From the NCBI GenBank assembly GCA_949740445.1, contig CATJIF010000055.1:1-37460 (forward strand): a stretch of 37,460 bases of DNA, read 5' to 3'. The notes under the pieces are model-generated. The model was not told the DNA's origin, did not search any database, and saw only the letters and a list, made by a program, of their open reading frames with translations. How positions within the stretch are numbered: position 1 is the stretch's first letter; each line of letters opens with the position of its first letter. Origin of the DNA: an uncultured Peptostreptococcaceae bacterium. GTDB lineage: Bacteria; Bacillota; Clostridia; Peptostreptococcales; Anaerovoracaceae. Position numbers and translations under genes: made by a program. Shown piece by piece: positions 16,742 to 26,430 of the stretch.

Positions 16742-17751
16742 GCTGGATTCTTCCATTTTTACCCATTGCCGCAGGCTTTGCTGCCGACCTGGCATTCGGC
16801 GATCCCGCGTGGCTCTACCACCCGGTGCGGCTGATCGGGAAAGCCATCGAAGTCTGCGAACGAGGTATCCGGTGCGCGTTCTCAAACAGTGCCGGCGGTC
16901 AGCTTCTGGGCGGTGGATTGCTGGTGATTTGCATTCTATTGTTCAGCTTCGGGCTTCCCTGGGCGCTTTTGTGGATGGCAGGCAGAATCAGCCCGTGGCT
17001 TTCGCTGCTATTGGAGTGTATTCTGTGCTATCAGATTTTAGCGATAAAGAGCCTGAGAGACGAAAGCATGAAGGTGTACAATGCGCTGAAACATAAAACG
17101 CTGGATGATGCGCGGCAGGCTGTAGCAATGATCGTGGGGCGCGATACGCAGAACCTTTCCGCAGAGCAGGTGGCGAAGGCGGCGGTAGAGACCGTGGCGG
17201 AAAACACCTCGGATGGAACCGTTGCCCCGCTGCTGTTTATGGCGCTTGGCAGCATCTGCTTCGGATGTGCAGCACCGTTTGGGTTTTTATATAAGGGCAT
17301 CAATACCATGGACAGCATGGTGGGGTATAAAAACGACCGCTATCTGTATTTTGGGCGCGCGGCAGCGCGGCTCGATGACCTGGCTAACTGGATTCCTGCC
17401 CGGCTGGCGGGGCGGTTAATGATCGCGGCAGCAGCGCTTGCGGGGCTGGATGCGAAGCACGCAGCCAAAGTCTTTGCCCGCGACCGGCGAAACCACGCAA
17501 GCCCCAACAGCGCGCAGACCGAGGCAGCCTGTGCGGGGGCGCTAAATGTGCAGCTGGCAGGCAATGCGTATTATTTTGGCAAGCTGTACGAAAAGCCTAC
17601 CATCGGCGATGCGCTCCGGCCCGTCGAATACGAAGATATTATCCGGGCCTGCCGCCTTCTCTACATTACGGCGGCGCTGTGCCTGCTTTTATGCGCCGCA
17701 GCCTTTATTGCAGCGGCAATCCTACGGCAGACAGGAGTAATGACTGTATGA
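16738..17751 (+). CDS. cbiB: Adenosylcobinamide-phosphate synthase
   Basis: CbiB (337 aa), a polytopic membrane protein, joins adenosylcobyric acid to (R)-1-aminopropan-2-ol O-phosphate. FAADLAFGDPAWLYHPVRLIG at the N-terminus, AVETVAENTSDGTVAPL near residue 150 and the NTMDSMVGYKNDRY motif are family hallmarks. Several hydrophobic segments are visible, including one at the C-terminus. It overlaps cobA-hemD by 4 nt and cobD by 4 nt. Confidence 0.94.
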   Translation: MSWILPFLPIAAGFAADLAFGDPAWLYHPVRLIGKAIEVCERGIRCAFSNSAGGQLLGGGLLVICILLFSFGLPWALLWMAGRISPWLSLLLECILCYQILAIKSLRDESMKVYNALKHKTLDDARQAVAMIVGRDTQNLSAEQVAKAAVETVAENTSDGTVAPLLFMALGSICFGCAAPFGFLYKGINTMDSMVGYKNDRYLYFGRAAARLDDLANWIPARLAGRLMIAAAALAGLDAKHAAKVFARDRRNHASPNSAQTEAACAGALNVQLAGNAYYFGKLYEKPTIGDALRPVEYEDIIRACRLLYITAALCLLLCAAAFIAAAILRQTGVMTV

Positions 17752-18827
17752 AAGAACTGGTGCACGGAGGCGATATCTACACCGCCAGAGAACAGCAAAA
17801 AAACAAAACGATTCTGGATTTTTCAGCAAATATCAATCCGCTGGGACTGCCCGATTCAGTGAAGGAAGCGGCGGTCCGTGGCGTAGCGGAAAGCGCGCAC
17901 TATCCCGACCCGCTGTGCCGAAAGCTGCGCAGTGCCATTGCCAGGGCAGAAGGCGTGCCGGAAAGCAGCATCGTAACAGGAAACGGTGCTGCGGACATCA
18001 TCGTCCGCCTGGTGATGGCAAAAATGCCTTACCGGGCGATGGTCCTTGCCCCCACCTTCGCTGAATACGAGGCGGCGCTCACATCGGTGGGCTGTCTGGT
18101 GCAGCGCTATTATTTAAGCGAAGGAGCGGATTTTTCTCTCAGCGAGGCAATCTTAGAGGAAATCGGACCTTCGCTGGATATGCTGTTTCTCTGCAATCCC
18201 AACAACCCGACAGGGCAGTTGATTTCGCCGGAGCTCCTTCACAAAATCCTGTGGCGCTGCGAAGAGACGAAAACGCTGCTGCTGCTGGACGAGTGCTTTA
18301 TCGACTTTACCGACGATCCGGAGAGCAATTCCCTGAAAGCGCGCATCGGGCAGTACAAGCAGCTGTTTTTACTGAAAGCGTTTACGAAAACCTACGCCAT
18401 GCCGGGGTTGCGACTGGGCTATGGGATCTGCGGAGATGCGGCGCTGGTCGATGTGCTGTGGAACGTGGGACAGCCCTGGAGCGTATCCCTTCCGGCGCAG
18501 CTGGCAGGAATTGCCGCACTGGATGAAAGCGAATATCTAACGCAGGCGCAGCAAATGATCGGAAGCGAAAAAAGAGTGCTTGCGGATGGGCTGCGAAGGC
18601 TTGGCTTTCGCGTCTGGCAGCCGGCGGCCAACTACGTATTTTTCCGCAGGGAAGCCGGAGACAGCAGGGATCTGCGGGCGCTTCTTTTAGAAGAAGGCAT
18701 TTTAATCCGCAGCTGCGAAAACTATCCGGGGCTCGACAACAGGTACTATCGGGTGGCAGTAAAGAAGCCCGAAGAAAACCAACAGCTGCTTTCGGCGCTG
18801 GCAGCGACAGAAAGGGAGAGAAAATGA
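17748..18827 (+). CDS. cobD: Threonine-phosphate decarboxylase (PLP-dependent)
   Basis: CobD (359 aa) decarboxylates L-threonine phosphate to aminopropanol phosphate, the linker used by CbiB. It belongs to the HisC-like fold-type I aminotransferase group. [11 protein letters not shown] near the N-terminus, [11 protein letters not shown] near residue 150 and the PLP Schiff-base Lys214 in [16 protein letters not shown] are visible. Histidinol-phosphate aminotransferase is the main alternative, but the sequence start and the operon favour CobD. The ATG at 17748 overlaps the cbiB stop; the upstream in-frame Met at 17679 lies inside cbiB. Confidence 0.92.
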   Translation: MKELVHGGDIYTAREQQKNKTILDFSANINPLGLPDSVKEAAVRGVAESAHYPDPLCRKLRSAIARAEGVPESSIVTGNGAADIIVRLVMAKMPYRAMVLAPTFAEYEAALTSVGCLVQRYYLSEGADFSLSEAILEEIGPSLDMLFLCNPNNPTGQLISPELLHKILWRCEETKTLLLLDECFIDFTDDPESNSLKARIGQYKQLFLLKAFTKTYAMPGLRLGYGICGDAALVDVLWNVGQPWSVSLPAQLAGIAALDESEYLTQAQQMIGSEKRVLADGLRRLGFRVWQPAANYVFFRREAGDSRDLRALLLEEGILIRSCENYPGLDNRYYRVAVKKPEENQQLLSALAATERERK

Positions 18828-20428
18828 CACAGCAAAAACGGGCAAAGGCCATTATGATTCAGGGAACGATGTCCAACGCGGGCAAAAGCCTGCTGGCAGC
18901 AGGACTCTGCCGCATCTTCCGCCAGGATGGATACCGTGTGGCGCCGTTTAAGGCGCAGAATATGGCGCTGAACTCCTTTATTACGAAGGAAGGCCTGGAA
19001 ATGGGACGGGCGCAGGTGGTGCAGGCAGAGGCGGCCGGAATCGAGCCCTCGGTACTGATGAACCCGGTTCTCTTAAAGCCCACCAACGATACGGCATCGC
19101 AGGTAATCGTCAACGGCGAGGTGCTTGCCAACATGAGCGCAAAGGAATACTACCAGCGCAAGCGCGAGATTGTGCCGGAAATCCGGCGTGCCTACGAAAC
19201 CCTGGCTTCACAGTATGATATCATCGTTATCGAGGGCGCGGGCAGCCCGGCGGAAATCAATTTGCAAGAAAACGACGTGGTCAATATGTTTATGGCACAT
19301 CTGGCAAAGGCGCCGGTGCTGCTTGCCGGCGACATCGACCGCGGCGGCGTATTTGCCTCGCTGGTGGGCACGATGCTGCTGTTTTCGCCAGAGGACCGCG
19401 CCATGGTAAAGGCCACGCTCATCAATAAATTCCGCGGCGACAAAACGATATTGCAGCCGGGGCTGGATATGCTGGAGGAAAAAATCGGCATCCCTGCGGT
19501 GGGTGTTATCCCCTATCTGCACGTGGATATCGACGACGAGGACAGTTTGACGGAACGGTTTTCCCGAAAGAAAGAAATCGGCCTGATCGACATCGCCGTT
19601 ATACGGCTGCCGCGCATTTCCAACTTTACGGATTTCAACGTGCTGGAATGTGCGCCCGGCATAACACTGCGCTATGTAGATCGCCTGGCGGAGCTGGGCG
19701 ATCCGGACATGATTCTGCTTCCGGGGACGAAAAACACCATGGCAGACCTGATTTGGATGCGGGAAAGCGGAATAGAGGCAGCGGTGCTGAAACAGGCGGC
19801 CCGCGGCAAAATCGTATTCGGTATCTGCGGCGGGTTTCAGATGCTGGGCTGCGAGCTTTCCGACCCTTGCGGCGTAGAACACGGTGGCGCGATGAAGGGC
19901 ATGGGCCTGCTTCCCATCGTTACGGAGTTCGAGGAAGAAAAGACGAGGACGCAGGTATCGGGTCGCTTTGCGGATAGCGTGTGCGGCGAACTTTCCGACC
20001 TGTCCGGGATAACGTTCTCCGGCTACGAAATCCACATGGGAAAAACGACGCTCCTCTCCGGAGATGGCGGGGAAGAGAAGCCCCGTCCCCTGACCGGGAA
20101 TTTGCAGGTGACGGGAACGCGAACACCCTGCAACGTAGAAGCGGCCAGTCCCGAAGAAGGAGGACGGAAGACGGAAGAGCGGCTTTCCGGCCTGTGCTGC
20201 GGCAACATTTACGGCTCGTACATCCACGGCATATTCGACGAGGAGGCGGTGGTAAAGACGGTCGTATCGGCGCTGTACCGGAGCAAGGGCCTGTCGGAAA
20301 GCGCGGTGGCTTCCATGGATCTGGCAGGCTATAAGCAGCGGCAGTACGATCTGCTGGCGCAGGCCATGCGGGAAAACTTAGATATGGACATGCTTTACAG
20401 AATTTTAGAGGCGGGGGTAGACGAATGA
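18824..20428 (+). CDS. cbiP: Cobyric acid synthase (glutamine-hydrolysing)
   Basis: CbiP (534 aa; CobQ in the aerobic pathway) amidates side chains b, d, e and g of adenosylcobyrinic acid a,c-diamide. The synthetase domain shows [30 protein letters not shown] and [10 protein letters not shown]. The amidotransferase domain has nucleophile Cys335 in [11 protein letters not shown] and a C-terminal [13 protein letters not shown] Gly/Glu/Pro-rich insert near residues 405-450 interrupts the amidotransferase domain. SD GGGAGAG precedes the ATG; both ends overlap neighbours by 4 nt. Confidence 0.95.
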   Translation: MTQQKRAKAIMIQGTMSNAGKSLLAAGLCRIFRQDGYRVAPFKAQNMALNSFITKEGLEMGRAQVVQAEAAGIEPSVLMNPVLLKPTNDTASQVIVNGEVLANMSAKEYYQRKREIVPEIRRAYETLASQYDIIVIEGAGSPAEINLQENDVVNMFMAHLAKAPVLLAGDIDRGGVFASLVGTMLLFSPEDRAMVKATLINKFRGDKTILQPGLDMLEEKIGIPAVGVIPYLHVDIDDEDSLTERFSRKKEIGLIDIAVIRLPRISNFTDFNVLECAPGITLRYVDRLAELGDPDMILLPGTKNTMADLIWMRESGIEAAVLKQAARGKIVFGICGGFQMLGCELSDPCGVEHGGAMKGMGLLPIVTEFEEEKTRTQVSGRFADSVCGELSDLSGITFSGYEIHMGKTTLLSGDGGEEKPRPLTGNLQVTGTRTPCNVEAASPEEGGRKTEERLSGLCCGNIYGSYIHGIFDEEAVVKTVVSALYRSKGLSESAVASMDLAGYKQRQYDLLAQAMRENLDMDMLYRILEAGVDE

Positions 20429-21075
20429 AGGTAAAACTGCAGCAGGTACTGCCGGAGGAAATCGAAAAGCGGAGCTTTGAAATCATATCGCAGGAGCTTG
20501 GCGGGCGCCCTGTGGCGGCAGAAAATGAGCCAGTCATCAAACGGGTAATCCACACATCGGCGGATTTCGATTATTACGACAACCTGGTCTTTTCGGAAGA
20601 GGCTGTACGCAGAGGCATCGAAGCGCTGAAACAGGGCGCGCTGATTGTTACCGATACCCAGATGGCGAAGGCCGGGATCAACAAAACGGCGCTTTCCGCG
20701 CTGGGCGGCAGGGTAGAATGCTTCGTCGCCGACGAAGATGTAAAGGCGCAGGCCAAGGCAAATCAGACCACAAGGTCTGCGGCAGCGGTGGAAAAAGCGG
20801 CAGCCTTAGCAGAAAGAGAAAGCAGCCCGGTGATTTTTGCCGTGGGAAACGCGCCGACGGCGCTGGTGCGCATCTGCGAGCTGGTGAGTGAAGGGAAGCT
20901 TTCGCCGGCGCTGGTGATCGGCGTTCCGGTGGGCTTTGTCAACGTGGTGGAATCGAAAGAACTGCTGCTGCAAACGGACGTTCCGCACATCGCAGCCCGC
21001 GGGCGCAAGGGCGGAAGCAATGTGGCGGCGGCCATCTGCAACGCCATGCTGTATATGATCCGGGACGGAAAATAG
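20425..21075 (+). CDS. cbiC: Cobalt-precorrin-8 methylmutase
   Basis: CbiC (216 aa) moves the C11 methyl to C12, giving cobyrinic acid. The catalytic-histidine segment [15 protein letters not shown] (about residues 35-49) and [15 protein letters not shown] are family signatures. Its length matches the usual ~210 residues. The ATG overlaps the cbiP stop; 33 nt separate it from cobT. Confidence 0.95.
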   Translation: MKVKLQQVLPEEIEKRSFEIISQELGGRPVAAENEPVIKRVIHTSADFDYYDNLVFSEEAVRRGIEALKQGALIVTDTQMAKAGINKTALSALGGRVECFVADEDVKAQAKANQTTRSAAAVEKAAALAERESSPVIFAVGNAPTALVRICELVSEGKLSPALVIGVPVGFVNVVESKELLLQTDVPHIAARGRKGGSNVAAAICNAMLYMIRDGK

Positions 21076-21108
21076 AAGAAACGAACAGAAAGGGAGGCGT
21101 CGTTTGCG

Positions 21109-22179
21109 ATGAAAACATTACAGGAAGTAATACAGGGAATCCGGCCAGCGGATGCGCAGGTTATCCGGGCGGCAGAGGAGTACATGGACTGCCTGATTAA
21201 GCCGCTGGGTAGCTTAGGAAAGCTGGAAACCATGGCCATCCAGATGGCTGGCATCACCGGCCAGGTAAAAAACAGCCCGGAGAAGCGCTGCTCCATCGTT
21301 ATGGTAGCGGATAACGGCATCTGCGAGGAAGGCGTCAGCGGTTCGCCCCAGGAGATTACGCTGATGCTGGCCGAGCACATGGCAAAGGGCGTCTGCGGCA
21401 TGGGAACGCTGTCCGCCTATGCAAACGCCGATGTAAAAGTGGTGGATCTGGGCATTGCCACCGAATACGAAAACGACGCCATCTACCAGAGGCGCATCCG
21501 CCGCGGCACGGCCAACTTCGCCAAGGGGCCAGCCATGAGCCGCGAAGAAGCCATCCGCGCCATGGAGGTGGGCATCGAAATGGTGGAGATGGCGATTTCG
21601 GAAGGGTGCCAGATTTTAGGGACCGGCGAGATGGGCATCGGCAACACCAGCTCCACCAGCGCCGTGCTGATGGCGCTGACCGGCCTTTCGGCAGAGTTAG
21701 CCGTGGGAAAGGGCGGCGGCCTGACCGACGAAGGGTTGCTCCATAAGCGGGATGTGATTGTAAAGGCGCTGGAATGCAACAAGCCGGATAAAAACGACCC
21801 CATCGACGTGCTGGCTAAAGTAGGCGGCCTGGATATCGCGGGCATGGCCGGATGCTTTCTGGCAGCAGCGCATTACCGCGTGCCCATCGTCATCGACGGT
21901 GTAATCTCCGCAGCAGCGGCGCTGATCGCCTATCGGATCAACCCGATGGTAAAGGATTTCATGTTTTCCTCTCACCGCTCCGTAGAACCGGCCTACGATT
22001 TAATTATGAAGGAGCTTGGCATGGAGCCTGTACTGAATCTGGATATGCGCCTGGGCGAGGGCACCGGATGTCCTTTGGCCTTTCACATCATCGGCTCGGC
22101 CTGCTACATGATGAGCCACATGTATACATTCGAGCAGTTCCAGCACGACCAGACCTACCGGATCGACCTGCGGAAGTAG
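21109..22179 (+). CDS. cobT: Nicotinate-nucleotide:dimethylbenzimidazole phosphoribosyltransferase
   Basis: CobT (356 aa) activates the lower-ligand base to an alpha-riboside phosphate. KPLGSLGKLE near residue 33, the GEMGIGNTSSTSA stretch and the catalytic Glu317 in MRLGEGTGCPLAF (same number as in Salmonella CobT) are present. No bza or bluB gene for making the lower ligand is in the window, so the base used cannot be told. GGGAGGCG precedes the ATG. Confidence 0.95.
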   Translation: MKTLQEVIQGIRPADAQVIRAAEEYMDCLIKPLGSLGKLETMAIQMAGITGQVKNSPEKRCSIVMVADNGICEEGVSGSPQEITLMLAEHMAKGVCGMGTLSAYANADVKVVDLGIATEYENDAIYQRRIRRGTANFAKGPAMSREEAIRAMEVGIEMVEMAISEGCQILGTGEMGIGNTSSTSAVLMALTGLSAELAVGKGGGLTDEGLLHKRDVIVKALECNKPDKNDPIDVLAKVGGLDIAGMAGCFLAAAHYRVPIVIDGVISAAAALIAYRINPMVKDFMFSSHRSVEPAYDLIMKELGMEPVLNLDMRLGEGTGCPLAFHIIGSACYMMSHMYTFEQFQHDQTYRIDLRK

Positions 22180-22791
22180 ATGGCTATGGGCGAGATACTT
22201 TTGTTTACGGGAGGGGCCCGGTCGGGCAAAAGCTCCATGGCGGAGGCGCTCATCAAGGAAGCCGCGCAGGCCGCAGCCGCCCGGCGCGCTTCCGAGGCAG
22301 CGGCCTCCGGCCGGGTACTGTATATCGCTACGGCTGCCGTCTGCGACGAGGAAATGGCGCAGCGGGTAAAAAAACACCGGGCGCAGCGGCCGGCCGACTG
22401 GGAAACGCTGGAGCAGTTTTGGAATTTCGACAGCCTTGAACAGCTGCCCGCCTTCCGGCAGGCGGATGCCGTGCTTCTGGACTGCATGGGCTTTATGCTG
22501 AACAATATTATGTATTATTCCGATATCGACTGGGAAACGCTGCCGCAACAAGATATACAGCGGGTGGAAGCGCGCATGCTGGCAGAGCTTCAGGCCCTGA
22601 TCTCCGCTGCCCGGCAGGGCGGTAAAACGCTGGCGCTGGTAACAAACGAGGTCGGTATGGGGCTGGTTCCGGCGGAACGCGCAAACCGGTACTACCGGGA
22701 TATTCTGGGAAGGGCAAACCGGATGGCGGCCGAAGCGGCGGACCGGGTCTGTTTTATGGTGTCGGGGATTCCCCTGTGGGTAAAGAAATGA
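22180..22791 (+). CDS. cobU: Adenosylcobinamide kinase / adenosylcobinamide-phosphate guanylyltransferase
   Basis: CobU (203 aa) phosphorylates adenosylcobinamide and transfers GMP to it. The P-loop FTGGARSGKSSMAE (about residues 9-22), the guanylylated-His region KKHRAQRPADWETLE (near 65) and TNEVGMGLVP are visible. The ATG at 22180 follows the cobT stop without spacer and without a good SD; an ATG two codons later (22186) is equally possible. An Ala-rich insert (about 27-42) lengthens the loop after the P-loop helix. Confidence 0.93.
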   Translation: MAMGEILLFTGGARSGKSSMAEALIKEAAQAAAARRASEAAASGRVLYIATAAVCDEEMAQRVKKHRAQRPADWETLEQFWNFDSLEQLPAFRQADAVLLDCMGFMLNNIMYYSDIDWETLPQQDIQRVEARMLAELQALISAARQGGKTLALVTNEVGMGLVPAERANRYYRDILGRANRMAAEAADRVCFMVSGIPLWVKK

Positions 22792-23561
22792 TAAAGAGTT
22801 TTCTGCTAATGCTGTCCTTTTTTACGCGGCTGCCTGTGCCGCAGGTGGAGTTTGAGGAGCAGCGCTATATCAGAGGCATTAAGGCAATTCCTTTCGTGGG
22901 TGTGGTGTTGGGGCTGATTCTCTATCTGGTCAGCTATGTCAACCTGCTCTTTTCTCCGGCAGTAACCGCGCTGGTGCTGCTGACGGTTTATATTTTTATC
23001 ACGGGCGGTCTGCACTTGGATGGGCTTGCAGATACCTGCGACGGCATATTCAGCGGCAGAGACCGGGAGCGGATGCTGGAAATTATGAAAGACAGCCGCA
23101 TCGGCTCGTTCGGCGTGCTGGCGATGCTGTTTTTCTTTACGTTTTATGCGGTTATGTATCAGTATTTGCCGCGGGAGGCGCTGCTGCTGCTGCCGGTAAT
23201 CGGAAAGAGCGCGCCCCTGATTTCGGCTTCGTTTGCGGATTACGCCCGGCCCTCCGGCATGGGGCAGCTGCTGGTAGATAATATCCGCACGCCGGAGGTA
23301 GCGGTAGCTGTGGCGCTGCCGTTTCTCATCGCCCTGGTGCTTCCGGGGCTGCCGTTTGGCCTGCGGGCTTCGCTGATCGTCGCCTGCGGGCTGGGGGAGC
23401 TGTCTGTCGTCGTGGCTACGCTGCGGGTAAAGAAGCTTCTGGGAGGCATTACCGGCGATACCCACGGCATGGTCTGCGAGCTGTCGCAGATGGTATTTGC
23501 CTTCAGCGTATACGCCGTGCAGCAGCTGTGGGCACAGGCTGTCCTTGCCCAAATCATTTAA
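22788..23561 (+). CDS. cobS: Adenosylcobinamide-GDP ribazoletransferase (cobalamin synthase)
   Basis: CobS (257 aa), a polytopic membrane enzyme, joins adenosylcobinamide-GDP to alpha-ribazole or its phosphate in the final assembly step. The motif GGLHLDGLADTCDGIFSGRDRERMLEIMKDSRIGSFG, seen here in the span 23009-23116, is diagnostic. The ATG at 22788 overlaps the cobU stop (ATGA) and matches the operon style; a GTG at 22776 would add four residues. Last gene of the operon; it converges on hydF with 64 nt between stops and no clear terminator there. Confidence 0.94.
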   Translation: MIKSFLLMLSFFTRLPVPQVEFEEQRYIRGIKAIPFVGVVLGLILYLVSYVNLLFSPAVTALVLLTVYIFITGGLHLDGLADTCDGIFSGRDRERMLEIMKDSRIGSFGVLAMLFFFTFYAVMYQYLPREALLLLPVIGKSAPLISASFADYARPSGMGQLLVDNIRTPEVAVAVALPFLIALVLPGLPFGLRASLIVACGLGELSVVVATLRVKKLLGGITGDTHGMVCELSQMVFAFSVYAVQQLWAQAVLAQII

Positions 23562-23625
23562 GCGAGAGGAGCTTGCGCTTTGGGCTGCAGCTGCATAAAT
23601 ATCAGCGCAGTATTTTAAGCAGGTT

Positions 23626-24912
23626 CTATTCCGCGTTCAGCAGCGCCCGGATCTGCGGAAAGGGTTCTAAGCTGCGCTCTAAAATGCCGTGCACATAGGC
23701 GATGAGGATGCCGTAATTGGTTATGGGAACGCCCTGGTCCTGGGCGCATTTCATGCGGTACTGCATTTCCCTTTCGTTTAACATGCAGCCGCCGCAGTGC
23801 ACAATCAGGCGGTAAGGGCTGAGATCCTCGGGGAAATCCCGGCCAGAAGTAAAATCAAAGTGCAGTTTCTTCTGACAGAAGTCCCCGATCCAGCCAGGCA
23901 GTTTGACTGTGCCGATATCTTCACACTGGCGATGATGGGTGCAACCTTCGGAAATAAGGACCCGGTCGCCATCTGCAAGCTGCTTTAAGGCAGCAACGCC
24001 GGCCACGGCAGGCGCTAGCAGGCCTTTGTATCTGGCGAGAAGGATAGAAAAGGAGGTCAGAAGGATGGTTCGCGGCGTATCGGCAGCCACCTTGCCGAAG
24101 GCCTGGCTGTCGGTAATTACCAGGCGCGGCGGTTCTTTCAGGCGCGTCAACGCCTCTGCGAGCTCCGTCTCCCGTACCACGAGAGAAGTCGCTCCGGCTT
24201 CCAGCAAATCGCGTATCATCTGCTGTTGCGGCAGAATCAGGCGGCCCTTCGGGGCCGCTTTATCTATGGGAACGACTAAGACCACGCAATCGAGAGGAGA
24301 CACCAGATCGCGCACGAGAAAGCGGTCTGGTTCTTCGCTTCCAGAAAGCGCAACGATGCGTTCTTTCAGTTGTTCGATGCCGCTGCCTGTCAGAGCGCTA
24401 ACCCACAGGCGATGTTCCTCATTGCACAGCGCAGCCAGGGGGGTGTCGCCGATGGCATGATTACCAGGGCCGCGGCCAGGCAGCAGGTCGGCCTTGTTGA
24501 CAGCCACAATCCAAGGAATGGATTTGGCTTTAAAAAGGGCGATCAGCTCGCGCTCTGCCCGAAGATCCGCAGGGACAGCGCCGCCGGGGCCACAGGCACT
24601 GCATCCGACAGAGCCATCCACCACTAAAACCGCTACGTCGATCTTGTTGAGAATCCGGCGCGTCCGGCGCACCCGTTCTTCGCCCAGAGGCCCTTCGTCG
24701 TCGATGCCCGGCGTGTCGATTATCATAACGGGGCCCAGGGGAAGCAGCTCCATGGCTTTGTATACCGGGTCGGTGGTAGTTCCCTTAACGTCGGATACGA
24801 TGGACAGGGACTGGCCGGTAACGGCGTTGACGACGCTGGATTTCCCGGCGTTGCGGCGGCCGAAAAACCCGATGTGGATGCGTTCTGCTGCGGGGGTGGC
24901 GTTTAAGCTCAT
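23626..24912 (-). CDS. hydF: [FeFe]-hydrogenase H-cluster maturation GTPase
   Basis: HydF (428 aa) is the GTPase scaffold on which the 2Fe subcluster is assembled before transfer to apo-hydrogenase. The Era-like G domain shows G1 GRRNAGKSS (residues 18-26), the DTPGIDD G3 motif near 67 and NKAD. The Fe-S cluster ligands are visible as CTHHRQCEDIG (near residue 320) and HCGGCML (near 372), matching the family CxH...HCxxC pattern. It is the last gene of the hyd operon, 16 nt after hydG. Confidence 0.95.
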   Translation of the reverse strand: MSLNATPAAERIHIGFFGRRNAGKSSVVNAVTGQSLSIVSDVKGTTTDPVYKAMELLPLGPVMIIDTPGIDDEGPLGEERVRRTRRILNKIDVAVLVVDGSVGCSACGPGGAVPADLRAERELIALFKAKSIPWIVAVNKADLLPGRGPGNHAIGDTPLAALCNEEHRLWVSALTGSGIEQLKERIVALSGSEEPDRFLVRDLVSPLDCVVLVVPIDKAAPKGRLILPQQQMIRDLLEAGATSLVVRETELAEALTRLKEPPRLVITDSQAFGKVAADTPRTILLTSFSILLARYKGLLAPAVAGVAALKQLADGDRVLISEGCTHHRQCEDIGTVKLPGWIGDFCQKKLHFDFTSGRDFPEDLSPYRLIVHCGGCMLNEREMQYRMKCAQDQGVPITNYGILIAYVHGILERSLEPFPQIRALLNAE

Positions 24913-24928
24913 AGAAAACTCCTTTCGA

Positions 24929-26353
24929 TTAAAAGCGGAAGTCTCTGCTTCCGGTAGCGATGTCCTTCAGGTTCTGCGCGGCGATGGATTTTACCTTCGG
25001 GTTGGGAATGGCCTCCAACTCGCGGGCGATCAGCGCTTCGCCGATGCGCCTGGTATCGGGCGCGGCATAGTCTTCAAGGTATTCCTTTAAGGTCATCAGG
25101 GCGTTGGGATGACAGCAGTTGAGAATCTGCCCGTTTTTGCACAGGCTCATAAAGCGGTCGCCGGTGCGCCCTTCCCGGTAGCAGGCGGTGCAGAAGCTGG
25201 GGATGTAGCCCATGGTCATCAGCCAGTGCACCACCTGGTCGAGCGTGCGGGTGTCGCTGACGTCGAACTGAGCGGAATTTTCTTCCTCCGGCTCTTCCTC
25301 CACATAGCCGCCTACGCTGGTGCGGGAGCCGCCACTGATCTGCGAAATGCCCAGGTGAAGCACCCGCTCGCGGCACTTCTGGCTTTCCCGCGTAGAGACG
25401 ATCATACCAGTGTAGGGAACCGCTACGCGGATGCAGGCTACGATTTTAGCAAAGGTGTCGTCGTCGATGCCGTTATCGAAGGCATTGGGGTCGATATCGT
25501 CGGCCCGGCGCAGGCGCGGCACGCTGATGGTGTGGGGCCCGACGCCAAAGGCTGCCTCCAGGTGTTCTGCGTGCATGAGAAGCCCGGCAAATTCGTAGCG
25601 GTAGAGCTCCAGCCCGAACAGAACGCCCAGGCCCACGTCGTCGATGCCGCCCTCCATGGCGCGGTCCATGGCTTCCGTGTGGTAATTGTAATTGTGCTTG
25701 GGGCCGGTGGGATGCAGCGTTTCGTAGCTTTCCTTATGGTAGGTCTCCTGAAAGAGGATATAGGTGCCGATGCCAGCCTCTTTTAACTTACGGTAATTTT
25801 CCACCGTGGTGGCGGCGATATTTAGGTTTACCCGGCGGATGGCGCCATTCTTATGCTTAATGCTATAGATGGTTTCGATGCTCTCTAAAATGTATTCGAT
25901 GGGATTCATCTGCGGGTCTTCGCCGGCTTCCAGCGCTAGGCGCTTGTGGCCCATATCCTGCAGGGCGATAACCTCTTTGCGGATTTCATCCTGGGTCAGC
26001 TTCTTTCTTGCGATGTGCGAATTCTGGCGGTGATAGGGGCAGTAAACGCAGCCGTTGACGCAGTAATTGGACAGGTACAGCGGTGCAAACATAACGATGC
26101 GGTTGCCGTAGAAATCCTTTTTGATCTGTTCTGCCAGATGGTAGACTTCCTGGTTGCGGTCCTCCAATTCGCAGGCCAGAAGCACGGAGGCCTCGCGGTG
26201 GGACAGGCCCTTGCGCAGCTTCGCCTTTTCGATGATCTGGTCGATCAGCGCAGCGTTTTTGCTGTTTTGCTCCGCATAGTGCAGCGTGTCCAGGATTTCT
26301 TCGTGGCAGATGAATTCTTCAGCGTTGGATGATTTGGGATTGTACATGTTCAA
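24929..26353 (-). CDS. hydG: [FeFe]-hydrogenase maturation radical SAM tyrosine lyase
   Basis: HydG (474 aa) cleaves tyrosine to p-cresol, CO and cyanide, which become ligands of the H-cluster. The radical-SAM cluster motif is C98-VNG-C102-VY-C105. The C-terminal auxiliary cluster motif (FCTACYREGRTGDRF...C, about residues 386-413) distinguishes HydG from the thiamine enzyme ThiH. GAAAGGAC precedes the ATG. It lies 77 nt after hydE in the same operon. Confidence 0.96.
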   Translation of the reverse strand: MNMYNPKSSNAEEFICHEEILDTLHYAEQNSKNAALIDQIIEKAKLRKGLSHREASVLLACELEDRNQEVYHLAEQIKKDFYGNRIVMFAPLYLSNYCVNGCVYCPYHRQNSHIARKKLTQDEIRKEVIALQDMGHKRLALEAGEDPQMNPIEYILESIETIYSIKHKNGAIRRVNLNIAATTVENYRKLKEAGIGTYILFQETYHKESYETLHPTGPKHNYNYHTEAMDRAMEGGIDDVGLGVLFGLELYRYEFAGLLMHAEHLEAAFGVGPHTISVPRLRRADDIDPNAFDNGIDDDTFAKIVACIRVAVPYTGMIVSTRESQKCRERVLHLGISQISGGSRTSVGGYVEEEPEEENSAQFDVSDTRTLDQVVHWLMTMGYIPSFCTACYREGRTGDRFMSLCKNGQILNCCHPNALMTLKEYLEDYAAPDTRRIGEALIARELEAIPNPKVKSIAAQNLKDIATGSRDFRF

Positions 26354-26430
26354 AGTCCTTTCTTGCAGGTCAGTGGAGCAGGCGATACGGTGCTGCTGCT
26401 TTCCTGTCAGTAAAATAGTAAAGCGGTATA

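Noticed and set aside
16738..17751. cbiB as the aerobic-pathway cobD, or evidence for the aerobic route
   Set aside because: CbiK, CbiD and CbiET with early cobalt insertion, and the absence of cobN/S/T chelatase and cobG, show the anaerobic route.
23562..23625. Terminator between the convergent cobS and hydF genes
   Set aside because: Only short imperfect stems (e.g. AAGCG/CGCTT) without a convincing U-tail were seen.
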